Positions 51,769 to 61,803 of a stretch of 64,000 nt of DNA are shown in pieces (the first letter of the stretch is position 1; every line of letters starts with the position of its first letter). The notes beneath the pieces were generated by a model. The model saw only the letters and a program-made list of their open reading frames with translations, was not told where the DNA came from and did no database searches. The DNA is from Breviolum minutum Mf 1.05b.01. Lineage: Eukaryota; Sar; Dinophyceae; Suessiales; Symbiodiniaceae. Both the position numbers and the translations under genes were made by a program. The DNA is taken from assembly GCA_000507305.1 (NCBI GenBank), contig DF239170.1, positions 221,501 to 285,500 on the forward strand, given 5' to 3'.

Positions 51769-52812
51769 CTATTGAGGATGTTTTCCTCCGCAATTCTTGG
51801 TGGCGCAAAGGTGGTAGCCCTTGTCACAACGTTCTCCTGGTTGTGCTTTGTCGCAGCCATTGATATTATATGCAAAGCATAGCCTCTTCCCGCCACTGCT
51901 GGAGGAAGAGCAGCCCTTCAAGGCCTCTGGCAAACGGCCTGTTCCAGATTTCTTCCATGACTGCTTTGGCGACCACTGCTTCCAATTCCAATCCTTCTCC
52001 TTTGCGTCCTTCTTGGAATCATTGCCCGGGTTCTTTGTAGGCTTCTCTGAAGGCTTTTCCTTGGCCACTGGTGTTGGCAACATGTAATAGATGACGTGCA
52101 ATTGGGTGATAGTTGGCGCATTGAAGCCAGGGTGGTGCTTGACGAAGAAGTTGAAACATGTAGCCAACCCAACGCTGGAAGACTTCATACTGGATCAGCC
52201 CAACTGCATCGAAGGCAAGTGACCTCCTTGTCATGGCCTCATAGATGTCGAGCTCACTCGTTGTAGGGCAGGTCTGGTCATTCTGCCCCTCACGTACCAC
52301 AGTTGGAATCCAATTTGAGCTCTTTCGGCGGCTTTGTCGATGTGATCTCTGACAGGCGGGTCACACAACGGTTTGGTGCATACTTGAGGCTATCAGCTTC
52401 AAGCATCCCAGAAACCAGGTCATAGACGCAATGTGCCAGCAAGCCTTGCCTTCTGTGCTGCCACTCGAGCTATTCGCTCTGCCGCTGGCAACTTCCGCAC
52501 AGAGGGATCAGAGTTTGGGTCAGCCTGGGACCCCACTAAACTGATCACCGACGTCTGCGCCTCAAAGATCAGGCGTTTCATGATGGCAATGTCCCCGACA
52601 CTGATCACCCTCACTACGCCAGTTGACGTCAAAAGATTGGTCACATCAACGTCCTGTGTCGGCGCACCTGGTTGTCCACAGGCAAAAGCAAGGCGGCCCA
52701 AGTTCGAAACGCCCACAGCAATGAGGCCATCGATCCAATCCTGATGCAATCCAAGATTGCCTGACTGCTTGCGGAATGCTGCCTCACTGTCAGTGAGGGA
52801 AGTCGACGCCAT
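51769..52812 (-). pseudogene. DIRS gag-like region with zinc finger, frameshifted
   Basis: The ATG at 52810-52812 opens MASTSLTDSEAAFRKQSGNL and a helical N-terminus ending in a Lys/Arg-rich stretch (ERIARVAAQKARLAG). A second frame (52019-52300) and a third (51769-52188) continue it. The last has a Lys-rich linker and a Cys/His cluster, CFAYNINGCDKAQPGERCDK then GYHLCATKNCGGKH, a zinc finger that would bind nucleic acid. The three frames together look like one gag-like protein broken by two indels. It probably packaged element RNA. Confidence 0.65.
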
Positions 52813-53153
52813 GGTTGAGGGGAGCTGAAACTAAGAAAATTGTTGACCTGATAACATGTTACCGCATGTGGATGTGCACATGAGTGATGTTGACTGTTCC
52901 TGAACTTCAACTTCCTGAAGCCTCAAGCTTTCATGCAAAGATTGATCAATGCCCTCATGGCGAGTGAACCACATGTTCACTCATGAAACAACCTCATGTT
53001 GTTACACCTCAAGTGTGGACATCTTCGTGACTTGAATCTGTTTAACAAATGTACCTCGTGTACACCTCATGCGCCCTCACGGCAACGCAACTCAATCTGA
53101 CGTGCAAGCTCACTAAGCTGAAGAGACGACTGCGCATTGTTTTGCTCGATCGA
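52813..53153. other. Spacer between recombinase and gag-like ORFs
   Basis: No coding frame; possible promoter region for the downstream ORFs, without a recognised signal. Confidence 0.45.
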
Positions 53154-54293
53154 TCAGTCCACCTTGAGCCGCCGACGCTTACCAGCGTTCACGACTTCCA
53201 CCAAGCTCTCTTGGCGTTGGTTGTCCTTGAAACATTTGCTGCACAAAGGCCACTCGAACTCTGACCCATTCGGCAACTCAAGAAATCCATTCCCATGAAG
53301 GCCACATGCCGTCACAGGTTGCAAATGGTTCTCTGGGTCTTCACAATGGCGGTGCAACATGCGGCTGCGCTTGTTCTGCATGAGGTTCCCTTTCACTGCT
53401 GGCTCTCTCTCCAACATCCCATGGCGCCTCTGGCTGTTGTGAAAGACTTCTTCTTTCCCTTCATCCCCAGAGCTCTCATAGCTTTCATCCTCTTCGGAAC
53501 TTGCACTCTCGATCACCTCCTCGCCATGAATCCCAGTGGGGTCATACTCGTGCTCATCCTCCCCGCCATTGGGGCCAAGATTTCCAACATCAGGGATGGC
53601 ATCAGCTTTGAGAGGATCACCCCACTCCACTTCACCAAAGGGATTGGCGGGATCAAAGTGCTCATCTCCAAGATCTCGAACCACTCCAGCAAGCTCGAAG
53701 TCGCCGTCAGAGAAACCATCTTGGAGAGGACATTCTTGGACAACAGACTCAGCCTTCTCGTCCGCCACCTCCTCCACTGGAGTGGTCATAGCCACAGATG
53801 TGGGAAGACTGCAAACAGGACTTGCTGGCTCCTCCGCTGCCTCGCCACTCGGAACACCTTCACCAATGGTCTCTTCAGTCTCAACAGGTCTGACCCCAAA
53901 GGTTGCTTGGGTCTCTGCCATCCATCCTGAGCGAGTTCCATCAGGATTGAACTTCTGAAGGCGAACGTTGAGGAGCATCCCACAAAGATCGCGAAGAGGC
54001 TTCGCCAACAAGTCCCGGCTGTAGCATGCCAAAGAATTCTCTTTGGTGGTGTGGTGCCCCAACAGGCACCTGGACTTGTCATCCATGCCGTAGCGGGCAG
54101 CCCAAACCAAAGTCGTCGACTTCAAGCTATGAGTGGTTGTTTCATCTTCACTTCCAACAACAGCCTCGATGAAATCGTTCAGCATGCTCGTGCCCTCTGC
54201 GCTGGTCAAAGCCCTGCAGGTGAAAGTTCCATCCGCCCTTGTTGCTCGGCAGACAGGTCCAAAGGGGCGTCTCTTAGGATCCATCAACTGCAA
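53154..54293 (-). CDS. DIRS tyrosine recombinase, C-terminal catalytic part
   Basis: The frame starts just inside the preceding ORF, without ATG, and carries the second half of the catalytic box: THSLKSTTLVWAARYGM (H55, Lys58 where Arg is usual), LLGHHT (H80/H81) and LACYSRD with the nucleophile Tyr91. A long acidic tail of about 270 residues follows, ending in a Cys pair (CGLHGNGF, LCSKCF) and a basic end (GKRRRLKVD). Strand exchange would use Tyr91 with Arg supplied by the upstream frame, so a +1 shift or repaired frame is needed for an active enzyme. Confidence 0.8.
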   Translation of the reverse strand: MQLMDPKRRPFGPVCRATRADGTFTCRALTSAEGTSMLNDFIEAVVGSEDETTTHSLKSTTLVWAARYGMDDKSRCLLGHHTTKENSLACYSRDLLAKPLRDLCGMLLNVRLQKFNPDGTRSGWMAETQATFGVRPVETEETIGEGVPSGEAAEEPASPVCSLPTSVAMTTPVEEVADEKAESVVQECPLQDGFSDGDFELAGVVRDLGDEHFDPANPFGEVEWGDPLKADAIPDVGNLGPNGGEDEHEYDPTGIHGEEVIESASSEEDESYESSGDEGKEEVFHNSQRRHGMLEREPAVKGNLMQNKRSRMLHRHCEDPENHLQPVTACGLHGNGFLELPNGSEFEWPLCSKCFKDNQRQESLVEVVNAGKRRRLKVD

Positions 54294-55440
54294 CTACAGC
54301 TTTCCACTCAAGGCCCCAGTAGCCATCTCCCACACCCTGGATGGGTGCCACATAAGGCATGTACATCGCTTTTCTCTCGGCTGTAGTGCTCGTCTTGTGA
54401 ATGCGTGTCCTTGCCTCCACAAAGCCGAATGGCCCATCAGCTGTCTCGATGATGTTGCCCATATCGGCCCATCGTGACCTGGTGTAGATGGCATACAGCA
54501 AACAGCCCGTGAAGTACTTGTCCAAGATGTTGCTCGAAGTTGAAAGCCTCTTCTCCAGCAGCTGCACCTCTTTGACGGTAAGTGCTCTTGCCTGTTCAGT
54601 CACCGCCTTGGTTGAAGTGATGCGACTGATCTTCCCAGACATGAGCGGGCTCACAATCTTCTCCATGTCAAACTCCGCGCCCATGACAAAGCGAAAGAAC
54701 TTCAAGGCATGCACCAAGTTCTTCCCAATCAGCTTCGACTTGTTCTCGAACTCGCAAGAGTCAAGGTACAGCAACAATGCACGTTCCTGCAAAGGCCACC
54801 AATTGGCAAGGACTTTCTTCTCCACCCAAGTGATGTAGAGCTTGATGTCTCTACCCCTCTTGAGAGCTGTGTTGGGCGACCTGACTCCCCAAGCATCACG
54901 TATGCACAGCAAAGCCGCATCTCGATCACCTTCCTCCAGATTGACCTTCACGTGGACGCCAACTGAAGACTCGAAGTTGCTCCCCTCCAGAATGGACAAC
55001 CAACAGGCCAGTGCCTTGGTCCACTGGAGTTTAGTCTGCTCGTCGTAGGTTTTGTCTGCAAGAGCTCTCACATGTTTGGCATATCGTGGCACATCCTTTG
55101 GCGCCACCAAAAGATCAGGATCCACATCGTCACCAGGAGTTGTGAAAGATCCACTCATCTGTATGAGAGGTGCTCCAGGAATCGCCACTTGAGGAACGCT
55201 GGAAGGCATGGCAACGCTGCCACTAGCACCAAAGACCTCTGCAAAGACGCCTTGTTCCCAAGGAAGCTGGGGCATCCCCAAACCAATGGTGCTCATGCTG
55301 TTCTCAAAGACGAATCGCTCGTACTTCTTCTTCTCATCCACACTAAACATCCAGCTATCCATGGCAATCCCCCGCTTGTCCAAACTACCAAGGACAAGGA
55401 AATTTTTAAATCCCTCCCACCACACCACTTTCTTGAACAT
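54274..55440 (-). CDS. DIRS tyrosine recombinase, N-terminal part
   Basis: The frame is open from 55473; the first ATG (55438-55440) lies inside repeat A1, giving 388 residues. Helical core-binding (SAM-like) region at about 130-265 (KLQWTKALACWLSILE, IKLYITWVEKKVLANW), then the catalytic domain start ARALTVKEVQLLEKRL and LLYAIYTRSRWADM with the presumed catalytic Arg (R334 counted from the open end). It stops at 54274 just before the second half of the active site. It overlaps the C-terminal ORF by 20 nt in another frame. Confidence 0.82.
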   Translation of the reverse strand: MFKKVVWWEGFKNFLVLGSLDKRGIAMDSWMFSVDEKKKYERFVFENSMSTIGLGMPQLPWEQGVFAEVFGASGSVAMPSSVPQVAIPGAPLIQMSGSFTTPGDDVDPDLLVAPKDVPRYAKHVRALADKTYDEQTKLQWTKALACWLSILEGSNFESSVGVHVKVNLEEGDRDAALLCIRDAWGVRSPNTALKRGRDIKLYITWVEKKVLANWWPLQERALLLYLDSCEFENKSKLIGKNLVHALKFFRFVMGAEFDMEKIVSPLMSGKISRITSTKAVTEQARALTVKEVQLLEKRLSTSSNILDKYFTGCLLYAIYTRSRWADMGNIIETADGPFGFVEARTRIHKTSTTAERKAMYMPYVAPIQGVGDGYWGLEWKAVVAVDGS

Positions 55441-55551
55441 GAAAGAACGGAAGAGAGGTTCGAATTGAATCAAGCTTTGTGCTCAAACTTTCACACAAAG
55501 GTCACTAAAGGAAAATAATGAGTTCGTTTGGCTTCGCACACTTACAATCTT
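55380..55551 (-). repeat. DIRS repeat A1
   Basis: 172 bp identical to A2. It carries the likely start codon of the recombinase ORF. Confidence 0.95.
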
Positions 55552-56091
55552 TTTGGCCAGCTGCTTTGTTGGTTGAACTCTACCCTATCTTGACCTGCTA
55601 AAATCCATTATCAACACTTCATGTGATAAATCTTCCATGTCTGCTATCTTTCACCCAGGTCTAAGTCTATTCACCGATTTGGATTCGGCCAGGAGACGGC
55701 TGTACCGCTGCTGTAGTTCCTCGTTATGTACAAAACCATAGCCTGTGGTCGCAGAGAAGCTTCGCAGGTAGCCGCAGAACCAAGATTGATTCATCACCTC
55801 GGGGAGGGGCACGGGATATGCCAGGACTTGTAAGTAGCTAGGATCACATAAGCCATGAAAAGGCCAATTTGGAAGGGGAAGAAACCCGGGGACTTGCTAA
55901 CCACAAGTTGCTAATTATTTAGTAGTTTTTGGGATGATCCTCCAAGTAGCCTGCAGGTGTGACTATGCTCACGTGTCCGGCCTGTGCCTGTGGTGTGGGA
56001 TTTCCCAACGAAATATTCTGATAGATCCTGATAGGTGTGAAGTCAAAAAAGAATATTGTGAGAACCTGGCCGGGACAGCATGCACAAAGAA
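55552..56091. other. Flank of the DIRS element
   Basis: Contains a family D MITE at 55800-55950; otherwise nothing recognised. Confidence 0.5.
55800..55950. mobile_element. Palindromic MITE, family D
   Basis: GGACTTGTAAGTAGCTAGGATC left; GGGATGATCCTCCAAGTAG right; inner GGCCAATTTGGAAGGGG. Confidence 0.6.
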
Positions 56092-56129
56092 CCACCACCA
56101 CCACCACCACCACCACCACCACCACCACC

Positions 56130-56184
<55 letters not shown>

Positions 56185-56272
56185 CCACAACCACAACCAC
56201 AACCACAACCCCAACCCCAACCACAACCACAACAAGAACAAGAACAAGAACAAGAACAAGAACAAGAAGAAC
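56092..56272 (+). repeat. Compound microsatellite (CCA)n-(CAA)n-(CCACAA)n-(CAAGAA)n
   Basis: Four successive repeat blocks over 180 bp, open in all forward frames. Confidence 0.96.
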
Positions 56273-58026
56273 AAGCACCACAGCAAATTCGGCCGTTATT
56301 CCAATCTTGGTGGTTTTGGTCAAGGAGGGCGATCTTTGACAAATTAAATAATAGGGCAATGTATCGGGTGGATGTCGAAAAAAGAAAGAAACATGAAACA
56401 TGCCATATTCTCCGTACAAACCTGTTTTCATTTCATCTGTATTCATCTTTGAGACTGATAACATATTTGTTCTGCCCACTACACACTGCTGGGGAGCTAA
56501 TTTGTACAAATGCAACTAAAACTTGAAATCATTACACCGTTGCAACCAACGAAGTTTCAATAGATGATTTAAATCGAGTCAAATCAAAGAAAAACTGCAT
56601 CACAGATTCGCAGCTTTAGAATAAACTTGGATGACTTGGGTCCCAAGTCCTACAAGGCCCAAATCTGTCCAGGAAGCACTAGGGGCCCAATTTGGCTGTT
56701 GGCAGTCAGCGATCTGTCATGGCATCTTCTAGAGGCACCTTTTTAGAGGCATCTTTTTAAGGCATCTTTGGAGGCACCTTTTTTGATGGATGATGAAGCG
56801 ATGAAGCGATGATGTTTAATATAGTGACCTTTACCTTCACAATTAGAACCAAGCCATACCAAACCTGGAAAAAAATGACAATCACAATCTGATTGCTTGG
56901 AATATGAAAGGGGGATGGAAGGATGTGTTTGATTTTGATATGCTTCTGACTTTGATACCATACCCGCTGTTTTTTGTTTCGGGCAAAATGTCTGACCGTG
57001 CTTCTACTCAGGCCATTTCAAGAACAGCAGTTTCTTGCCCATTGCTGTGGCAGAACTATTGGTTAGCAGCGGCGCCGCTTGTCTTAAAACCACTGCAAAA
57101 AAACGTCAATCTGCACGCAATGGACGCTTCTGTGCTTTGTGACTTCAAATGTTGCCAAACACCCCCCGTAAAAAAAAGAAAAAATCTTCAAAAGGCAAAG
57201 TCAAAAGTCAGAATTTCAGAATTTTGCTGCACTACTTTCTTCCACTTCTAAAAATGGTCATCAGCAGTCATCAGTAGTGGTAGTTGTTGTTGTGGTAGTT
57301 GTCCGGGTACAAAAAACGGCATCTTCTGGCACCTGCCATTCCTCACTGGTCGCTGCGTGGATGGCCGTGTTGAAAGTCACCACGTTGGGTGTCACCCTCA
57401 AAGTGTGCGCGTTGAAGAAGAGCGCCTAGGTGGTCGGGGGGGGGGGGTCAGAGACGACCAGCAACTTGCTGTCCATTGATGATGATGACGATGACGACTA
57501 CGATGACCACTCAGCGTATTGTAAAGTACCATACCATGACTATCAGTATTTTGACCATGCTCGCTATGCTCACACCTTGTCTGTTTCGTGCTTGTTTCAC
57601 TGTCATCTCTCCATGATTTCTTACAATGAAAATGGTCAAAAACCTCATCCAAACAGGCAAAATCTCGAAATCTCCCGAGTTGCCCCAACAAAACTTTGTT
57701 GCCACTCCTCCGCACGAGCACCTAAAAGAAAAATTGTCGGATTTTTTAAGGGGGGAAAGGTCACAACGAAGCATACTGAACCCAATTTTTTTTACATGGG
57801 ACGAACGGTATATTTACCTATCATTTACCCTTGATTTTTTAAGACAAAATGTAGGGTAATATACCACGTCCCATGGGATGATATGGGGAAGCAGAACTGA
57901 TGAGTATTGAATTTTCCAAAGCGCTGAAGCGCCAAAGCCACTCAGTGGGGCCCCGTTGAAACAGATCGTGGGCATTCCGTGTTTCGGAAGGTGATGTTTG
58001 AGGTTAACTTGACTGCCCAATGTAGG
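56273..58026. other. Mostly AT-rich, no gene identified
   Basis: Short tandem units of AGGCATCTTTTT type occur near 56730-56780. A GC-richer patch at 57920-58020 is open on the minus strand (for example MPTICFNGAPLSGFGASALW) and might be an exon. Confidence 0.35.
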
Positions 58027-58239
58027 TTAAGTAAAAAACATAACAATGGCATCCCTTAAAGCCTTAACGTCAACAACCATGAACAATGCTGCTAACTTGT
58101 TTCCCAATTTCTTGATGTACAGCTGCAATACATCCCTTGGCATTCCGCACATGCGGACATAGCTGTATTCAAACCTCAAGAGCACATGTCCGCTGGCAAA
58201 CTCTGCAAAACATGTAGGGTTGTAGAATCTTCTTCTCAT
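58027..58239 (-). other. Possible short coding segment
   Basis: A 70-residue minus frame (for example MPRDVLQLYIKKLGNKLAAL) ends at a stop at 58027. It reads like protein but matches no family I know. Confidence 0.3.
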
Positions 58240-58339
58240 TTATCATTGGCACACAGTTACAAGGGATGTATAGCAGAACTGGATTCGATATTAGGGTACT
58301 TCAATTGACAAAAGTATATATTTGTCTATGTATATGTAT

Positions 58340-58400
58340 ACATATATATATATATTCCATTTGTGTGTACACGTATCTGTATATATATATATATATTTAT
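58340..58400 (+). repeat. (TA)n-rich tract
   Basis: Two TA runs separated by about 30 bp. Confidence 0.85.
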
Positions 58401-58465
58401 ATACCCCCAGAAAATGGATGGTATCATTTCATATTTCACCATCTATAGCTAAATAGTCACTCATC

Positions 58466-58555
58466 ATGGAATCTCTGTCCGCCGTGCGGAAAGGACGACC
58501 AAAAAAGATCACAATCACGGGCAACAAATCGGTAGCAAAGAAGCGCAATTGGAGG
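58466..58555 (+). CDS. Possible first exon with AT-hook-like motif
   Basis: ATG at 58466 opens MESLSAVRKGRPKKITITGN then KSVAKKRNWR, followed by GG|GTTAGTAAGG, a plausible GT donor. RKGRPKK resembles an AT-hook, a minor-groove DNA-binding motif of chromatin proteins. The 30 residues are very basic with GC-rich codons against an AT-rich flank. Beyond the donor the frame continues for 47 residues without coding character. No downstream exon was found, so this is tentative. Confidence 0.4.
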
Positions 58556-58893
58556 GTTAGTAAGGATTGTAATCATTCCAAATTCATCCTAGATCATGCA
58601 TTGCATTGTTTTGTGCTCTCTGCAACTCTGCAATATAGTCTTTTTCTTGGCCAAATCATGCGGAATTTGAACCACCTGTTCAGGAGCACGGGTGGTTAGG
58701 TGTCGGCGTTGAAAATTAAATGTCGGTCACTTAGCTGGATATTGTTTTTTTTCACCTCCTACTTCCTGCCCCTTCTCCCAGGAGACCAACATCTTGTGAT
58801 GAAACGCACTTGCAGCTGGAATTGGGGCCCCCCGGAATTTATTCCAAAAACACAACATCTGAATTCCTAAAACAATCGGAAAGATACCTTCAA

Positions 58894-59001
58894 ATACACT
58901 CCCAAAAACTAACATGGCACCTGAAAATGGTGGGTTTCCAATAGGAATCTCCTTTTCCAGAGGTCTATTTTCAGGTGCTACGTTAGTTTCAGGGAGTGTA
59001 C
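58894..59001. mobile_element. Palindromic MITE, family A (well preserved)
   Basis: TACACTCCCAAAAACTAACATGGCACC left; GGTGCTACGTTAGTTTCAGGGAGTGTA right. Confidence 0.88.
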
Positions 59002-60122
59002 ATCCAAAATGATTGAAGATCATCATTTCTCAGCTTCGATTCAAGAGCCACTTCAGATGTCACCTTGATATCTCTCAGGACCCTGGGTTCCCCTCACTCA
59101 CCACATCTGACTTGACATCCAACCATGCGGAAGCCACCTGGGAGGCACTTTCAGGTCGGCAGGTACACCCCCTTTGAAGTTGAAGTGGCTGGGTACCCCA
59201 ATTCAATTTGCTGGTTATTTAAATGGATGCTTCTCCGGCTTGGGTCAGAAACAGGTAAATTAGTATTTTTCAGGTTCTAAGTAACACAAACTTTGGGAAT
59301 GGTAACTCACCTTCCGATTTTTGTCTTAGGACTTATTTGTGTTTACAAAACCAGTGGATCCAAATTTCAAAAAAAATACATGATGGAAAAAAAGTCTCAC
59401 TCCTTCATTTTTGTTCTAAGAGGTTTCCATCCCAAAAAAAAATGAAATTTCCATGGGTCACACTTTTCCCCCTTTTTTTTGGGCACTCGCAAAAACTGCA
59501 GAGTCCACCTTGATGACAGAAATGGCCATTTCCCATGCGTTGCTTGTCCCGCAGCTTCGGACCTCAGGGGAAGTGGTGAAGTTGAGATTCCAATCATTCC
59601 CCGTTTTCAGGGAAACCAAGGTTTGGTGATGCTTGAAACCCCCAAAATAAAGGAAGCAAAGGTAGCAAAAGCTGAAAAAGATGCAAAGAAACCCAAAAAA
59701 CAAAGCAACACCAAATGTATCAACTTCTTCTACCCAAAAAAAAATGTTCCAGTTCCCTCTCATTCAGTTTCCTTCCCACCCTCGCACAGAGGAAACTGCC
59801 TCACCCTGGAAAAATTGCCAACCCAAAAAAGTTGCCGACCAAAAAAAAATGCACCAAACAAAAAAAACTCACCCGTTTTTTTTTGTTACCCGCAAACTTC
59901 CCCGGGTTGGGTTTGTCGGCAGTTTCTCCTCCCCTTCTCCGAGCTCCCGGGACCAACGAATTCAAAGTAATCTGATCCGCAGCACTGGACTCAGTCAACT
60001 CCTGGGGTGGAAAAAGCCGATCCCAGTCGAAAGCTATGACTATTTGCTGCTTTTGAAGCCGGATTTTTTTTGGGTTGAAAAAAGCAGAACCATAAAGAAA
60101 CAGCTGATCCGTTTTGGAGGTC

Positions 60123-60165
<43 letters not shown>

Positions 60166-60689
60166 TTTTTTGAGGTGCATTTTCGAGAAGGGGTTCTGAA
60201 GTGGTCCAATATGAGTAACTATTTCAGACACTAAGACTCTCAAAGGAAAACACAGGAGTTTGTTCCCTTTTGCGCAGCGGTGGTTGCTATTTTGCGATCA
60301 GCAAGCCGTGGGGCAGAACTGCATTTCGTGTTGGAGCTTATGCCGAAAGTATGGAGATGGGATGAAATGATGTTACATGACATTCCGATACGATATGCAA
60401 TATGGTGAAACAATGAAAATCAGGCGTACAATTTCATAAGAAAAATAGTGACGATTGTGCTTAAGTTGTCAAACCGATCAATGACCCATGACTAATGAGG
60501 AATATTGATCAATCATTGATGAACTTCGCAAATGTAGAATTGACGAGAGCTACTCCTTGAAGTTGAGTTTGATATCTGATATGTTTAGCGAAAAAAATCT
60601 CCAATCTCCAACCAAACGGAAAAAGGTTGGAAATCATCACCTCAAAAGTGCCCGGCTTCGGAAAAGGATACGGTTGAATTTTCCGACAA
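59002..60689. other. Unassigned DNA rich in homopolymers
   Basis: A and T runs produce long Lys/Phe frames (59480-60200) without coding character. A (TA)n tract lies at 60125-60164. Confidence 0.5.
60125..60164 (+). repeat. (TA)20 microsatellite
   Basis: About 20 uninterrupted TA units. Confidence 0.95.
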
Positions 60690-60822
60690 AATACTGTTGA
60701 TGGTTCAGAAATCCTGATCCTCAACCACCTGGGATGGTGCTAGAACCTTGTAAATAATGGGATAAACTGCCGTTCCCTCAACTGGTGAGTTTGCCGCATT
60801 TCTGAACCGTCAAACAGTATCA
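60690..60822. mobile_element. Palindromic MITE, family B
   Basis: ATACTGTTGATGGTTCAGAAATCC left; ATTTCTGAACCGTCAAACAGTAT right. Confidence 0.8.
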
Positions 60823-61385
60823 AACTGCAGCAGTTTGCTTCCCAAAGCCGACCTCCGCCAGCTGCATATGAATCTGCCAAGCGTCCACTTCTGACCTGGA
60901 GGGGCAACTTGTGACCATGGGTTTCTGGAGGGCATGGTTTTTTCACCAAAAACGGCGCCTGTTTTTTTTGGGGATGGGGTGGGGAAAAACCATGAGGTTT
61001 ACCAAAACGCAGCTGGAGTTGATCTGTTGCTCAAACCTGCGCGGTTAAGTGCTTGTTGATTGGAAAGAGGCAAACTTGAGGAGTTGCGTTCGGAACCAAA
61101 GAAGTCTTTTCACCGCATCTCCTAACAAAAATGCAGTTAAAATGATCAAGCATTTGAAAGAAGCCTCAAGTTTTGGATGACTTGGCCATCCATTCTGCCT
61201 CAATGAGACCCTTCAACCAAGCTTGCCCCGTCACACTCCTACCCTTCCCCCATCTCCCCCCCAATGTATGCCCCTCACAAACACCAACCCGGCTGCCATG
61301 AAGCAGCACCTCGCCTTCGACCACGCCTTGTAGTACTACCTGCCTGGCCAGGTGCAATGTGCTGTTTATGAGGGTGCTGCTGTTT
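60823..61385. other. Unassigned DNA with one GC-rich patch
   Basis: 61190-61360 is GC-rich and open on the minus strand but has no recognisable product. Confidence 0.35.
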
Positions 61386-61498
61386 CACACCCCCGAAAAC
61401 TAACAAGGAACCCCAGAAAAATGGAGGTTTGGAAGATGCATTTCCTTTTCAAATTGGATGATTTTCAGGTTCCAGCCGTTAGTTTTCGGGGGAGTGTG
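61386..61498. mobile_element. Palindromic MITE, family A (well preserved)
   Basis: CACACCCCCGAAAACTAACAAGGAACC left; GGTTCCAGCCGTTAGTTTTCGGGGGAGTGTG right. Confidence 0.88.
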
Positions 61499-61803
61499 CT
61501 AGTTGACCCTGCCCTTTTCCAAGGATTTCCACCTTGAGAATCGTTAAAGTCAGTCATGAGTTTCAAAAACAGAACCAACCGACCCTGGCCGCCAATTGAC
61601 GGCAGAAACTCATTTCATGAATCAGAACAACCAGACCTTCCGGGAACCACATTCGAATCTCCAAAACATTTTATTATCAACCAAGTCTTGCACTGCAACT
61701 AATAACCCAATGGATCGGCGTCAGGAAAATCCAACAGTTCCCAATTGAACCCTAAGGGGATCCTACCTTCGCCCCAACCTCCAGGTTTCATCCTTTTTGT
61801 TGC
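61499..61803. other. Presumed 3' flank of the membrane-protein gene
   Basis: No polyadenylation signal recognised; nothing else seen. Confidence 0.45.

Larger units (their letters stand above)
47826..55551 (-). mobile_element. DIRS/PAT-type tyrosine-recombinase retrotransposon with split direct repeats
   Basis: Read on the minus strand: repeat A1 (55551-55380), tyrosine recombinase, gag-like zinc-finger region, methyltransferase-like region, RT-RNase H, repeat B1 (48564-48421), repeat A2 (48420-48249), a short ORF and repeat B2 (47946-47828). The A1...B1-A2...B2 order is the split direct repeat layout of PAT/Ngaro-like elements, which integrate a circular DNA by a tyrosine recombinase instead of an integrase. 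A1 and A2 are identical over 172 bp. Confidence 0.88.

Noticed and set aside
55919..56526. Long Val-, Leu-, Asn-, Gln- and Thr-rich open frames
   Set aside because: Produced by the compound trinucleotide microsatellite and open in every frame.
59479..60199. Lys/Phe-rich plus-strand frames of up to 172 residues
   Set aside because: They result from A/T homopolymers and a TA tract; codon use is not coding-like.
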